From: Terriglobia bacterium
GTDB lineage: Bacteria > Acidobacteriota > Terriglobia > Acidiferrales > UBA7541
Assembly (NCBI GenBank): GCA_020072805.1
Contig: JAIQGC010000010.1
Coordinates: 1-59,233, forward strand
Length of the DNA stretch: 59,233 bases
Direction: 5' to 3'
The notes under the pieces: generated by a model
Database searches by the model: none
The model's input: the letters and a program-made list of their open reading frames with translations, nothing else
What the model was told of the DNA's origin: nothing
Program-made: the position numbers and the translations under genes
In this document: positions 1-7,222 of the stretch, piece after piece
How positions within the stretch are numbered: position 1 is the stretch's first letter
Layout of the letters: every line of letters starts with the position of its first letter

Positions 1-39
1 CCGGTTCTGTAGGGTGAAGTCTTCGGTAACACGGAGGAA

Positions 40-277
40 GTGACTCGTGAGTCGTGACTTGTGACTCGTGGGAAGAGGGGCGCGATTGCGCCCCTCTTTT
101 CTTGTCTTCCGCCTGATTCCTAGCCAGCGGAAACTCCCCACACACACGCGATTCAAATCGATAACACTACTTTTCGCTGTTAACTTCTTGCGCGATAACA
201 GCGCGGCCAAAACAGCGAAATGCTCAACCGGACAGTCCTGCAAGACCACGAGTCACGAACCACGAGTCACGAGTCAC
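40..277. repeat. Inverted pair of a ~32-bp interspersed repeat
   Basis: The segments 40-71 and 246-277 are imperfect inverted copies of a repeat built from the unit CACGAGTCAC. They face each other around about 175 bases that hold a terminator hairpin and a further inverted pair (TTTCGCTGTT near 171, AACAGCGAAA near 211). A third, partial copy lies at 26627-26650. The arrangement looks like a REP doublet or a small non-autonomous element. No gene is visible in bases 1-273. Confidence 0.6.
73..100 (+). terminator. Rho-independent terminator
   Basis: An 11-bp stem (73-83 with 88-98) closes on the 4-base loop GATT and runs into a short T tract on the + strand. It would end transcription coming from a gene to the left of the window. 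Confidence 0.7.
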
Positions 278-1110
278 TGCAACAGAGGCTTAAGCTTGGC
301 CACCCACACGGCGAAGTTTTCCAGCGGCACGGAGTCCACGCCGGCGTCGCGCAGGGTTTCGCGGACGAAGCGGTGGCGGTCATTCCCGGCGGAGAGGGCC
401 ACGTCGGTGACCGCGGCGAATTCGGCGTGGATCGTCTGCGCGCGGATGCGCGCGGCGGTGTAGGCCAGCAGCTTGGCGTCGGCCGGGGCGCGGGTGACGG
501 AGAGCGCCTGCACAAAGCCGCGCGTGCCGTTGCGGCGGTAGCTGTAATCGAGGCGCATGGGGTCGCCGGGAAAAGTAAACTGCTCGGCGTGGATATTTTT
601 TTCGAGGCGCTCCCAGAGGCGCGCCTGGCGGAAGACCTGGCTGCAGTAGTTGCGCACGGCGCCGCGGCTGCCGGCGCGCACGGCGCCTTCGCCGCGCGGG
701 GCCGGCAGGGCCACGTGATCGGCGTAGAGGCGCTCGATTTCCGAGTCCAGGTCGCCGCCGAGGACGCCTTTCTGCGGGGCCAGCTGCACGGCGTTGGAAA
801 GGGTGTTGTCCCATTTGGCCAGCAGATCGCGCCAGTCGCCGCTGGCGGTATCGAACTGGCGCTCGATGTCGTCGCGCAGGGCGCGCAGCAGGGATTCGTC
901 GGAGTGCGGATGCAGGCGGCGGACGCGGGCGAATTCGCCGGGGTCTTCGAGCAGGCGCAGGCGGCGCTCGCCGGTGGAAGGGTTATAGACCAGCACGCCG
1001 ATATTGACCCACTCGTCGCGCACGAGATTGGGCGTATAGCGCAGCACACGGTAGGCGCAGGCTTCCCGCTGGGTATCGAAAGTCTGGGATGCGCCGGATG
1101 CTTCCGTCAT
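274..1110 (-). CDS. DUF3037 domain-containing protein
   Basis: This 278-residue soluble protein matches the DUF3037 family, seen in the N-terminal run YRVLRYTPNLVRDEWVNIGV, in which a strand-turn and the WVNIG motif are characteristic. No signal peptide or membrane segment is visible. The ATG at 1110 lies only a few bases after the end of the HipA-like kinase frame upstream, so the two genes are co-transcribed. Pairing of DUF3037 genes with HipA-like kinase genes is a recurrent arrangement in bacteria, but the biochemical role of DUF3037 is not known to me. The gene itself is intact although its partner is frameshifted. Confidence 0.85.
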   Translation of the reverse strand: MTEASGASQTFDTQREACAYRVLRYTPNLVRDEWVNIGVLVYNPSTGERRLRLLEDPGEFARVRRLHPHSDESLLRALRDDIERQFDTASGDWRDLLAKWDNTLSNAVQLAPQKGVLGGDLDSEIERLYADHVALPAPRGEGAVRAGSRGAVRNYCSQVFRQARLWERLEKNIHAEQFTFPGDPMRLDYSYRRNGTRGFVQALSVTRAPADAKLLAYTAARIRAQTIHAEFAAVTDVALSAGNDRHRFVRETLRDAGVDSVPLENFAVWVAKLKPLLQ

Positions 1111-1113
1111 AAG

Positions 1114-1869
1114 TCACCTCCAGTTGGGAAAGGGCTGGCGATGCGATTTGCGGGCATCGAGCAACTGCTCCGAGGATGCCGTAAAGCGCGTCGAGGTCGT
1201 CGCCATACCACTCCGGGGGAATTTCCCGGCTGATGTCGTCGAGCACTCCCCGGGTGATGCGCGATTCCAGGCGCTCGAGCCAGGGAGCGAAGGATTCCAT
1301 GCCGGTGACGCCTTCATAGACGCGGTTGCGGGCATAGAGGCCGCGCAGCGGGGCGTCCGGAAAATTCCACTCCCCGGCATTGAAGCAGAAGCCCTGGTCA
1401 ATCATCACGGTGCGGTAGGGCTCGGTGGTCCCTTGCGGGGAAGAGTCCCGCCCGCGAAAGAAAAGCGTCTGCCGCCCGTTTGTGTTGCAGGTCCATTTGT
1501 CGAAGACCAGCATGCCGGCGAAGTCGTGCAGATTAGAGACCTCGCGCAAGTGAGCCTCCGCGGGTCGCCCGGGTAGCGCGAGCCGAATTGCAGCCCCGCG
1601 GAACAGGGTGTGCGCGAGCGCGCCAGCTCCACCGCCAGCTCCGGCGTCAGACGGATCAGCTCTTCAGGCACTTCCACCACCGCCAGGGGCGCTGTGGGCA
1701 GGCCCAGGCGCGCCGCCAGTCTGGTACCGAGCAGTTCATTGGCCAGAACGCGGCGGTGCTGCGGGTTATTCTGGAACTTCACGACATAGTAGTGCCCATC
1801 GCTGCAGCGCATCAGATGCGACTGAGCGCCCCCACGCATTCTCCGGATCTGCTCAAGAGCACGCAACAT
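1114..1869 (-). pseudogene. HipA-like kinase, interrupted by two frameshifts
   Basis: The product resembles HipA-family kinases: an N-terminal part with YYVVKFQNNPQHRRVLANEL (ATP-binding Lys region) and a later part with FAGMLVFDKWTCNTNGRQ, which corresponds to the catalytic Asn/Asp region of these kinases. The reading frame changes twice. Near 1572 one base appears to be missing (frame moves from GLQFGSRYPGDP to AEAHLREVSNLHDF), and near 1165 one base appears to be extra (DDLDALYGIL continues as EQLLDARKSHRQPFPNWR in another frame). The corrected frame ends just before the DUF3037 start. Either the gene is decaying or the assembly has two indels; the conserved residues on both sides argue that the lesions are recent. 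Confidence 0.75.
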
Positions 1870-2001
1870 GCGACGGAACGTATGCTAGCGAGACGGCGGG
1901 CCGGCGGCAAGAACTTCGTTGCCCGATGAACAAGTTTTTACTTTTGGAACTGTGCGGGCCCGAATCGGGCACGGCTCCGGGGAGGATCTGGTTCACTTCT
2001 G

Positions 2002-2037
2002 AAAAAAAGCGGGCCCGGAATGAATCCGGACCCGCTT
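2002..2037 (-). terminator. Rho-independent terminator of the Lys-rich protein gene
   Basis: A 13-bp stem with one mismatch (2007-2019 with 2025-2037) has a 5-base loop. Read on the minus strand it is followed by a run of seven T, 26 bases beyond the stop of the gene at 2063-2380. Confidence 0.85.
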
Positions 2038-2062
2038 CCTTCGATCCTGTTGGCCGGCCGAT

Positions 2063-2380
2063 TTAGCGTTTCTTGCCTTTCTTACTTTTCTTGCTCTTCT
2101 TGGCTTTCTTGGCCTTTTTCGCTTTCTTGGCCTTCTTGGCTTTCTTGGCGGGCTTCTTTTTGGCCGCCTTTTTTGCGGTCTTTTTCTTCGCGGCTTTCCT
2201 GGGCGCCGGCTTGGCGGCGGGCGGTTTCGTGGCGAAAGTCGACGGCGCGACGTCCGATTCATCCGCGCCGATGATCATTTCCTCTTCCTCGGCCTCCACC
2301 AATTCCTCTCCGCCGGCTTCGTCATCTTCCAGGCGGGAAAGTTCGTTGTCGTCGTCGAATTCGTGTTTATCCATAGCCAT
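2063..2380 (-). CDS. Histone H1-like Lys/Ala-rich protein
   Basis: This 105-residue protein has an acidic N-terminal half (DDDNELSRLEDDEAGGEEL, EAEEEEM) and a C-terminal half made of Lys/Ala repeats (units KKA, KKP, KKS), like the tail of eukaryotic H1 and the bacterial H1-like proteins (HctB, AlgP-type tails). Such tails bind DNA or other polyanions non-specifically. The ATG at 2380 was chosen because GGGAGGAG lies 6 bases upstream; a longer open frame exists but has no ribosome site. The tail is low complexity, so homology cannot be assigned by it alone. A DNA-compacting role is inferred. Confidence 0.75.
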   Translation of the reverse strand: MAMDKHEFDDDNELSRLEDDEAGGEELVEAEEEEMIIGADESDVAPSTFATKPPAAKPAPRKAAKKKTAKKAAKKKPAKKAKKAKKAKKAKKAKKSKKSKKGKKR

Positions 2381-2609
2381 AATTCTCCTCCCACATGGAA
2401 TCATCAGGCCTGAAAACCGGCCGGAACGCAAACGCCTGAGCTGCGCAGACCGCAGCAAGGCCTGGCAGTTAGGTATCGCAGTCCACGGCGGTTTGTCAAG
2501 CCGTTCTATAACAGCGAGTTAGAGCCGGCGCGGGGGCGGCGAACCGGACCGGGGAAGCCCCCGCGCCGGAACACTCGAAAACATCTCTATTCCTTTGATT
2601 ATAAAGATA

Positions 2610-4394
2610 TTACGGCTTTGTGGCGGAGGTCTTTTTCTTCTGGCCGGCGGGCTTGGCCACGCCGCGCCCCTGGCCCCTTCGGGCGGGTCGCCGCGCCGGA
2701 GCAATCTCCGGACCGCCGCCGGGCGAGTAAATTCGCAGGACCATGCCGCGCCCCACGCGGTTCGAGCGCAGGCGGTTCCACCGCTTCACTTCCTCGGAGG
2801 TCACGCCGAAGCGGTCGGAAATTCCCGACAGGGTATCGCCTCGGCGCACGCGATAGCGCACCAGTTTGCTGCGCAGAGGCTCGGCCTGCGCCGCGGGAAT
2901 GACCAGCTTCTGGCCGGGATGCAGAGCCTCGGAGCGCCCGAGGGAGTTGGCCTCGGCCAGATTCGTGGCGGTCACGTGATAGCGGCGGGCGATGGAGGTG
3001 AGCGTGTCCCCCGGCTCGACGCGATGGCGCCGCCAGCTCACCCACTTTTCCGGGGGAATGGCGGCAATCTCGGAGAAGAAGCGCTGCGCGGTATTTTTCG
3101 GCAGGCGCAATTCGAAATCGGGATCCGCCGGAGTGACCATGCGCAGCAGCGCAGGGTTGAGCATGCGCAGCGTGTCCAGGTCCACGTCCAGAGTCTCCGC
3201 CACCAGGTGCAGATCCAGGGGACGGCCGGGCTTGACCACATCGAAAGGCGCGGGAGATTCCGGCTCGACGGAAATGCCGTAGCGCTCGGCGTCCTTGGCG
3301 ATGAGCGTGAGGGCCAGGATGATGGGCACATAGTTGCGCGTCTCGCGCGGCAGGACGTTGCGTTTGAAGAGTTCCCAGAAGTCGGCGTAGCCGGTGCGCT
3401 CGATGCCCTTCTGCACGTTGCCCGGCCCGCAATTGTAGGCGGCGATGGCCAGATACCAATCGCCAAATTCGCTGTAGAGGTCGCGCAAATGGCGCGCGGC
3501 GGCGCGCGTGGCCCGCTCGGGGTCCTGGCGCTCGTCCACCCACCAGGTGCGCCGCAGGCCGTACTGCTGGCCGCGGTAGGGCACGAACTGCCACATGCCG
3601 CGGGCCCCGGCGCGCGAAAGAGCCTGCGGCTGGAATGCGCTTTCGGCCTGCGCCAGGTAGATCAGATCCTGGGGCATGCCCTCTTCGCGCAGGATGCGCG
3701 AGATCATTTCACGATAGCGGCCCGCGCGGCGCAGGCCGGTTTCGACGATGGCCCGGCCCTTGGCGGTCTGGAAAAAATTCAGAAACGAGAGCACCGTGTC
3801 GTTGACCGTCAGCGGCAAATCGTGCGAGACCTTCTGCGCGGCTTCCTCCGCCCGGCCCTTCAGCGCGGGGTCGGCCGGCGCATCCAGCTCCTCCACCTCA
3901 TCAATCGCCGCGGCCACCGTGGGGGCTTCCTGCAAGCCGCCGCCTTCCTGAAAGGCCTGCAATTCGTAGGCGTAGGCGCGGTCCACCAGACGGTGATAGA
4001 GCTGGGCGAAGCGCGGGTCGCCTTCGAGATCCAGGCCGCTCTCCAGGAGTTCGTCGAGGGCCTGATCAAATTTGCGGCGCGCAGAGGTCAGATGTCCGGC
4101 GCGGTATTCCTGCTCGCCGGCGGCGAATTTTGCTTCAACGCGCGCGATCAGGGCGTCCTGTTCGGAGGGCGCCTGCGGAACCAGCGGCAACGCCGCGCGG
4201 TTCATCCTGCCCAGCGGGAGAGGCGCCAGCTTCACGGGCGCCGCCGCGCGGCCGGATGGCGCCGCGGGCGCAGGGCTTCCCGGCGGCGGGGGCACCCCCC
4301 CGGCGCGCACTGGCCGCTTGGCCGCGTCTTCGCAGCCGGCCGTGAGCAGAGCCAGCGCCAGGATTCCCGCAAGAACTGAACGTGTCCGAATCAT
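2610..4394 (-). CDS. Membrane-bound lytic murein transglycosylase with two LysM domains (MltD-like)
   Basis: The 594-residue precursor begins with a lipoprotein signal (hydrophobic run ending in LLTAGC), so it is expected to be anchored in a membrane facing the periplasm. The SLT catalytic domain lies around residues 230-360; the catalytic Glu is in LAQAESAFQPQAL near residue 250, followed by GARGMWQF and AIAAYNCGPGNV, all typical of the MltD branch. Two LysM peptidoglycan-binding domains follow (about 455-502 and 510-555; VEPGDTLTSIARRY and VRRGDTLSGISDRF), then a basic tail. It cleaves the glycan strands of peptidoglycan to 1,6-anhydro products. The ATG at 4394 was preferred to the GTG two codons upstream. 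It stands alone. Confidence 0.93.
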   Translation of the reverse strand: MIRTRSVLAGILALALLTAGCEDAAKRPVRAGGVPPPPGSPAPAAPSGRAAAPVKLAPLPLGRMNRAALPLVPQAPSEQDALIARVEAKFAAGEQEYRAGHLTSARRKFDQALDELLESGLDLEGDPRFAQLYHRLVDRAYAYELQAFQEGGGLQEAPTVAAAIDEVEELDAPADPALKGRAEEAAQKVSHDLPLTVNDTVLSFLNFFQTAKGRAIVETGLRRAGRYREMISRILREEGMPQDLIYLAQAESAFQPQALSRAGARGMWQFVPYRGQQYGLRRTWWVDERQDPERATRAAARHLRDLYSEFGDWYLAIAAYNCGPGNVQKGIERTGYADFWELFKRNVLPRETRNYVPIILALTLIAKDAERYGISVEPESPAPFDVVKPGRPLDLHLVAETLDVDLDTLRMLNPALLRMVTPADPDFELRLPKNTAQRFFSEIAAIPPEKWVSWRRHRVEPGDTLTSIARRYHVTATNLAEANSLGRSEALHPGQKLVIPAAQAEPLRSKLVRYRVRRGDTLSGISDRFGVTSEEVKRWNRLRSNRVGRGMVLRIYSPGGGPEIAPARRPARRGQGRGVAKPAGQKKKTSATKP

Positions 4395-4400
4395 CCCCAC

Positions 4401-4736
4401 GCAACATGGTAGAGAGCATCCGCGGCTGCGGTCAACTCTTTCCCTGCGAAAGGGTTTTTCCCTGTGCCGGGTGCGCCATCAGGGCGGGGTGGCCGTTTTG
4501 GCACAGAAAAAAAGAATTTCCCCTCCGAGACGGAATTGTGCTATTCTGATTTTGCGTTTGTTGCTCTTGTTTAACCTTTGGATTCGTGAAGGGGCTGCGA
4601 GACATAAACCTCGCGGCCTTTTTCGTTGTACGGCACAGAGAATCCGGGAACTCGAGAGAGGCTCGGAACACGAGGCATCAGATAGCTCAAAGAAGGAATG
4701 CCGCTCCGTACCAGGGACGGCAAAAAGTGAATAGCA
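4401..4736 (+). other. Intergenic region with probable cold-shock mRNA leader
   Basis: This 336-base gap separates the divergent lytic transglycosylase and cold-shock genes. It contains no convincing reading frame. A TGTGCTATTCT motif near 4528-4538 could be an extended -10, which would give a 5' leader of about 190 bases, similar to the long structured leaders of cspA-type mRNAs. A GC stem (GCGAG/CTCGC, near 4597-4614) followed by a T run lies in that leader. The regulatory role is inferred only. Confidence 0.35.
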
Positions 4737-4943
4737 GTGAGTAAAGAACAAGGAACAGTGAAGTGGTTCAACGCCGGCAAGGGCTTCGGATTCATCCAGC
4801 GCCAGAGTGGCGAAGATGTGTTCGTGCACTTCTCCGCCATCGTCGCGGATGGGTACAAGTCCCTGAATGAAGGCCAGGCGGTTGAATTCGAAGTGACCAA
4901 GGGCCCCAAGGGCCTGCAAGCCTCGAACGTTCAGCCTCTGTAA
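4737..4943 (+). CDS. cspA: Cold-shock protein
   Basis: This 68-residue protein is a single cold-shock (OB-fold) domain. Both RNA-binding motifs are present: RNP1 as GKGFGFIQ and RNP2 as DVFVHFSAI. Members bind single-stranded RNA and DNA and act as RNA chaperones in the cytoplasm. Length equals that of E. coli CspA. The start is a GTG at 4737, in the normal position for the family ([12 protein letters not shown]). A long untranslated leader precedes it and a strong terminator follows 13 bases after the stop, so it is monocistronic. Which Csp paralogue it is cannot be decided. Confidence 0.97.
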   Translation: MSKEQGTVKWFNAGKGFGFIQRQSGEDVFVHFSAIVADGYKSLNEGQAVEFEVTKGPKGLQASNVQPL

Positions 4944-4956
4944 GCCACACACGCAG

Positions 4957-4989
4957 GAGGGCCGGCTCACGCCGGCCCTCTTTTTTTTT
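4957..4989 (+). terminator. Rho-independent terminator of the cold-shock gene
   Basis: A perfect 10-bp GC-rich stem (4957-4966 with 4971-4980) with the loop TCAC is followed by nine T. Confidence 0.95.
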
Positions 4990-5181
4990 GCTCGGCCCCT
5001 TTTGCTCCCCCCGCCGCATGCTCCCTTCCTTTCGAAGTCCCTTCCTTTCGAAGTGGCTACCAGGTCACAGCGCCGAACAGTCTTCTTGAACCCTTTCCGC
5101 TTTCGGCAAACAATGAAAGCCAGGCGTATTCCCCTGTTGCCCTGCCCGGCTGGAATCCGGGAGGACGGAGCTTTCCGAGCG

Positions 5182-5961
5182 ATGCAATTCAACCGGGCCG
5201 AACTGGACGAACTGGAAAAGCGAGAGATGCAATTGACCATTCTCTCCGCGGTTGTGGTCATGGTCCTGGCCGGAGGCGTGGCCATCCTGATGTACCCGCT
5301 GGTCTTCGTGCATGACGGCGGGGCCAAATGGAACATGCGCATCGCCTTCTTCGGTTTCTGTGCACTCTCGCTGCTCTTCGTCGGCTACCTTTTCGACCGC
5401 TATTTCACCGTGCGGGATTTAAAGAACCGGCTGCTGGAAGAACTGAACCGCAATCTGCAAATGCGCGATCAGGCCAATGTGGACGTGCTGCACACCATAC
5501 CGGGCATGGAGCATTTTCATCACCGCCTGCGTACCGAATTCCGCCGGGCGGTCAGCCAGCAGACCACCATCTCCGTGCTGCTGGTGAAAGTCACCCTGGA
5601 CGACTCCAGCGCGGAGACGGCCGCGGGCAAGGCCGTTCTGGGCGAAGCGGCGCGCTGCATCGCGCGGAAAATCCGCCCCACCGATTCCATCTACCAGTTT
5701 GCCTGGGGAATGTTCGGGGTGATCCTGCCGGAACTGAGCCTGGCCATGTCCAAGGAGATTTCCAGCCGCGTCGAGGAAATCCTGCACGCCGTGGGCACGA
5801 CCAATCATTTCGCCACGCAGGTCCTGCTCTATAACTACCCCACCGACGTCACCAGCGCCCAGGAACTCGAGGAGATCGTGGCCGCTCTGCTTCCCGGGAA
5901 CCAGGTTCTGGAATCCGAACCGGACGACACCGAAGGTGCCCCGGAAGCGGAATCGCACTAA
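5182..5961 (+). CDS. Membrane protein with a degenerate GGDEF domain
   Basis: About 259 residues. Two membrane helices lie near the N terminus (hydrophobic runs LTILSAVVVMVLAGGVAIL and IAFFGFCALSLLFVGYLF), followed by a linker helix and a cytoplasmic GGDEF-fold domain (motifs near IPGMEHFHHRLRTEFRRA and IRPTDSIYQFAWGMFGVILP). The signature GGDEF is replaced by WGMFG, so metal and GTP binding residues are missing and diguanylate cyclase activity is not expected. It may act as a sensor, a dimerisation partner or a c-di-GMP-independent scaffold. The ATG at 5182 was chosen; an upstream ATG at 5113 in the same frame is possible and would add 23 residues. Confidence 0.75.
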   Translation: MQFNRAELDELEKREMQLTILSAVVVMVLAGGVAILMYPLVFVHDGGAKWNMRIAFFGFCALSLLFVGYLFDRYFTVRDLKNRLLEELNRNLQMRDQANVDVLHTIPGMEHFHHRLRTEFRRAVSQQTTISVLLVKVTLDDSSAETAAGKAVLGEAARCIARKIRPTDSIYQFAWGMFGVILPELSLAMSKEISSRVEEILHAVGTTNHFATQVLLYNYPTDVTSAQELEEIVAALLPGNQVLESEPDDTEGAPEAESH

Positions 5962-5964
5962 CTC

Positions 5965-7149
5965 CTAGGCCAGCGCCTGGCGCAGATCGGCGATCAGGTC
6001 CGCCACGTCCTCCAGACCCACGGAAACGCGCACGGTGCCGGGGCCTACGCCCGAACGGCTCAATTCTTCCTTGCTCATGTTGTAGTGCGAAGTGAACAGC
6101 GGCAGGACCACCAGCGACTCCACGCCGCCCAGGCTGGCCGCCAGAAGAAACAGGCGCACGCGGTCGCAGAAGCGCCGCGCAGCGGGCAGCCCGCCCTTCA
6201 AATCAATGGCCATCATCGAGCCGAATCCGCTCATCTGCGATTTGGCCAGCTTGTGGTCGGGATGCGCGGCCAGCCCCGGATAATGCACGCGGGCCACTTT
6301 CGGATGTTTTTCCAGGAATTTGGCCACGGCCATGGCGTTGGCGCACTGCCGCTCGACGCGCACCCCCAGCGTTTTCATCCCGCGAATCAGCATGTAAGCC
6401 GCTTCGGGGTCCATCGAGCCGCCCAGGCAGATGACCATGTTGCGGGCTTTATGCACGAGGGATGCCTTGCCGGCCACCGCTCCCGCAATCAGGTCGGTAT
6501 GGCCGTTGAGATACTTGGTCGCGCTGTGCACCACCAGATCAAATCCCATTTTTACGGGCTGCTGCAGCACCGGCGAGGCGAAGGTGTTGTCGATGATGGA
6601 AACGAGTTTGTGCTTGCGGGCAAAATCCGCGGCTTTGCGCAGGTCCACCAGGCGCAGCGTGGGATTGGTCGGCGATTCCACGTAGAGTGCGCGCACCTGC
6701 GGAGTCAGTTGCTTCTCGAGTCCGGCCAGGTCCGTTCCCACCTGGCGCACGCCGATGCCGAAGCGTGGAAGAATATCGCGCATCAGGCGGAACGTTCCGC
6801 CGTAGAGTTGCGCCGTGGAAATCACCTCGTCGCCGGCTTTGAGCACGCCCAGCAGCGCGCTGGAAATCGCGGCCATGCCCGAAGCCGTCACCACGCAGTC
6901 CTCGGCCCCTTCGAGCGCGGCGATCTTTTTCTCGGCCACGTCCAGCGTGGGATTGCCGTAGCGCGTGTAAATCCAGGCCTTGCTCTTCCCTTCCGCCCAG
7001 CGCTTCATCTCCTGCGTAGAGGCGAAGGTGAAGGACGAGGTGCGGCAGATGTCGATGCCCACCGGGGCGCTCTTGCGGAAGCGTTCGGGCTCTCCGGCAT
7101 GGATGGCCGTGGTCTGCGGGCCGCGGGGTGTCTTTTGGTTGTTCTTCAT
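5965..7149 (-). CDS. Cys/Met-metabolism PLP-dependent enzyme (cystathionine gamma-synthase/lyase family)
   Basis: This 394-residue protein belongs to the fold-type I PLP enzymes of transsulfuration. The PLP lysine lies in SATKYLNGHTDL, preceded by the cofactor-binding Asp in IIDNTFASPV, and the YxRxGNPT motif is present as YTRYGNPT. The C-terminal GVGPGTVRVSVGLED is the usual substrate-carboxylate Arg region. Candidate activities are cystathionine gamma-synthase, cystathionine gamma-lyase, methionine gamma-lyase or O-acyl-homoserine sulfhydrylase; the sequence alone does not choose. The ATG at 7149 fits the family N terminus; an upstream in-frame start adds 12 atypical residues. Its gene converges on the GGDEF-like gene with 3 bases between the stops. 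Confidence 0.92.
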   Translation of the reverse strand: MKNNQKTPRGPQTTAIHAGEPERFRKSAPVGIDICRTSSFTFASTQEMKRWAEGKSKAWIYTRYGNPTLDVAEKKIAALEGAEDCVVTASGMAAISSALLGVLKAGDEVISTAQLYGGTFRLMRDILPRFGIGVRQVGTDLAGLEKQLTPQVRALYVESPTNPTLRLVDLRKAADFARKHKLVSIIDNTFASPVLQQPVKMGFDLVVHSATKYLNGHTDLIAGAVAGKASLVHKARNMVICLGGSMDPEAAYMLIRGMKTLGVRVERQCANAMAVAKFLEKHPKVARVHYPGLAAHPDHKLAKSQMSGFGSMMAIDLKGGLPAARRFCDRVRLFLLAASLGGVESLVVLPLFTSHYNMSKEELSRSGVGPGTVRVSVGLEDVADLIADLRQALA

Positions 7150-7222
7150 AGGCAGAATCCTGCGCCCTTCCGGGCCGCCTGCCAACGGCCAAATTGGCGC
7201 CGCTCTCCGGGAGAAAAAAGGC

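Noticed and set aside
2595-4379. Long + strand frame opposite the lytic transglycosylase gene
   Set aside because: GC-rich shadow of the real gene; the minus strand holds SLT and LysM motifs and a lipoprotein signal.
4401-4736. A riboswitch in front of the cold-shock gene
   Set aside because: No known riboswitch consensus is recognised; a structured cold-shock leader is enough to explain the gap.
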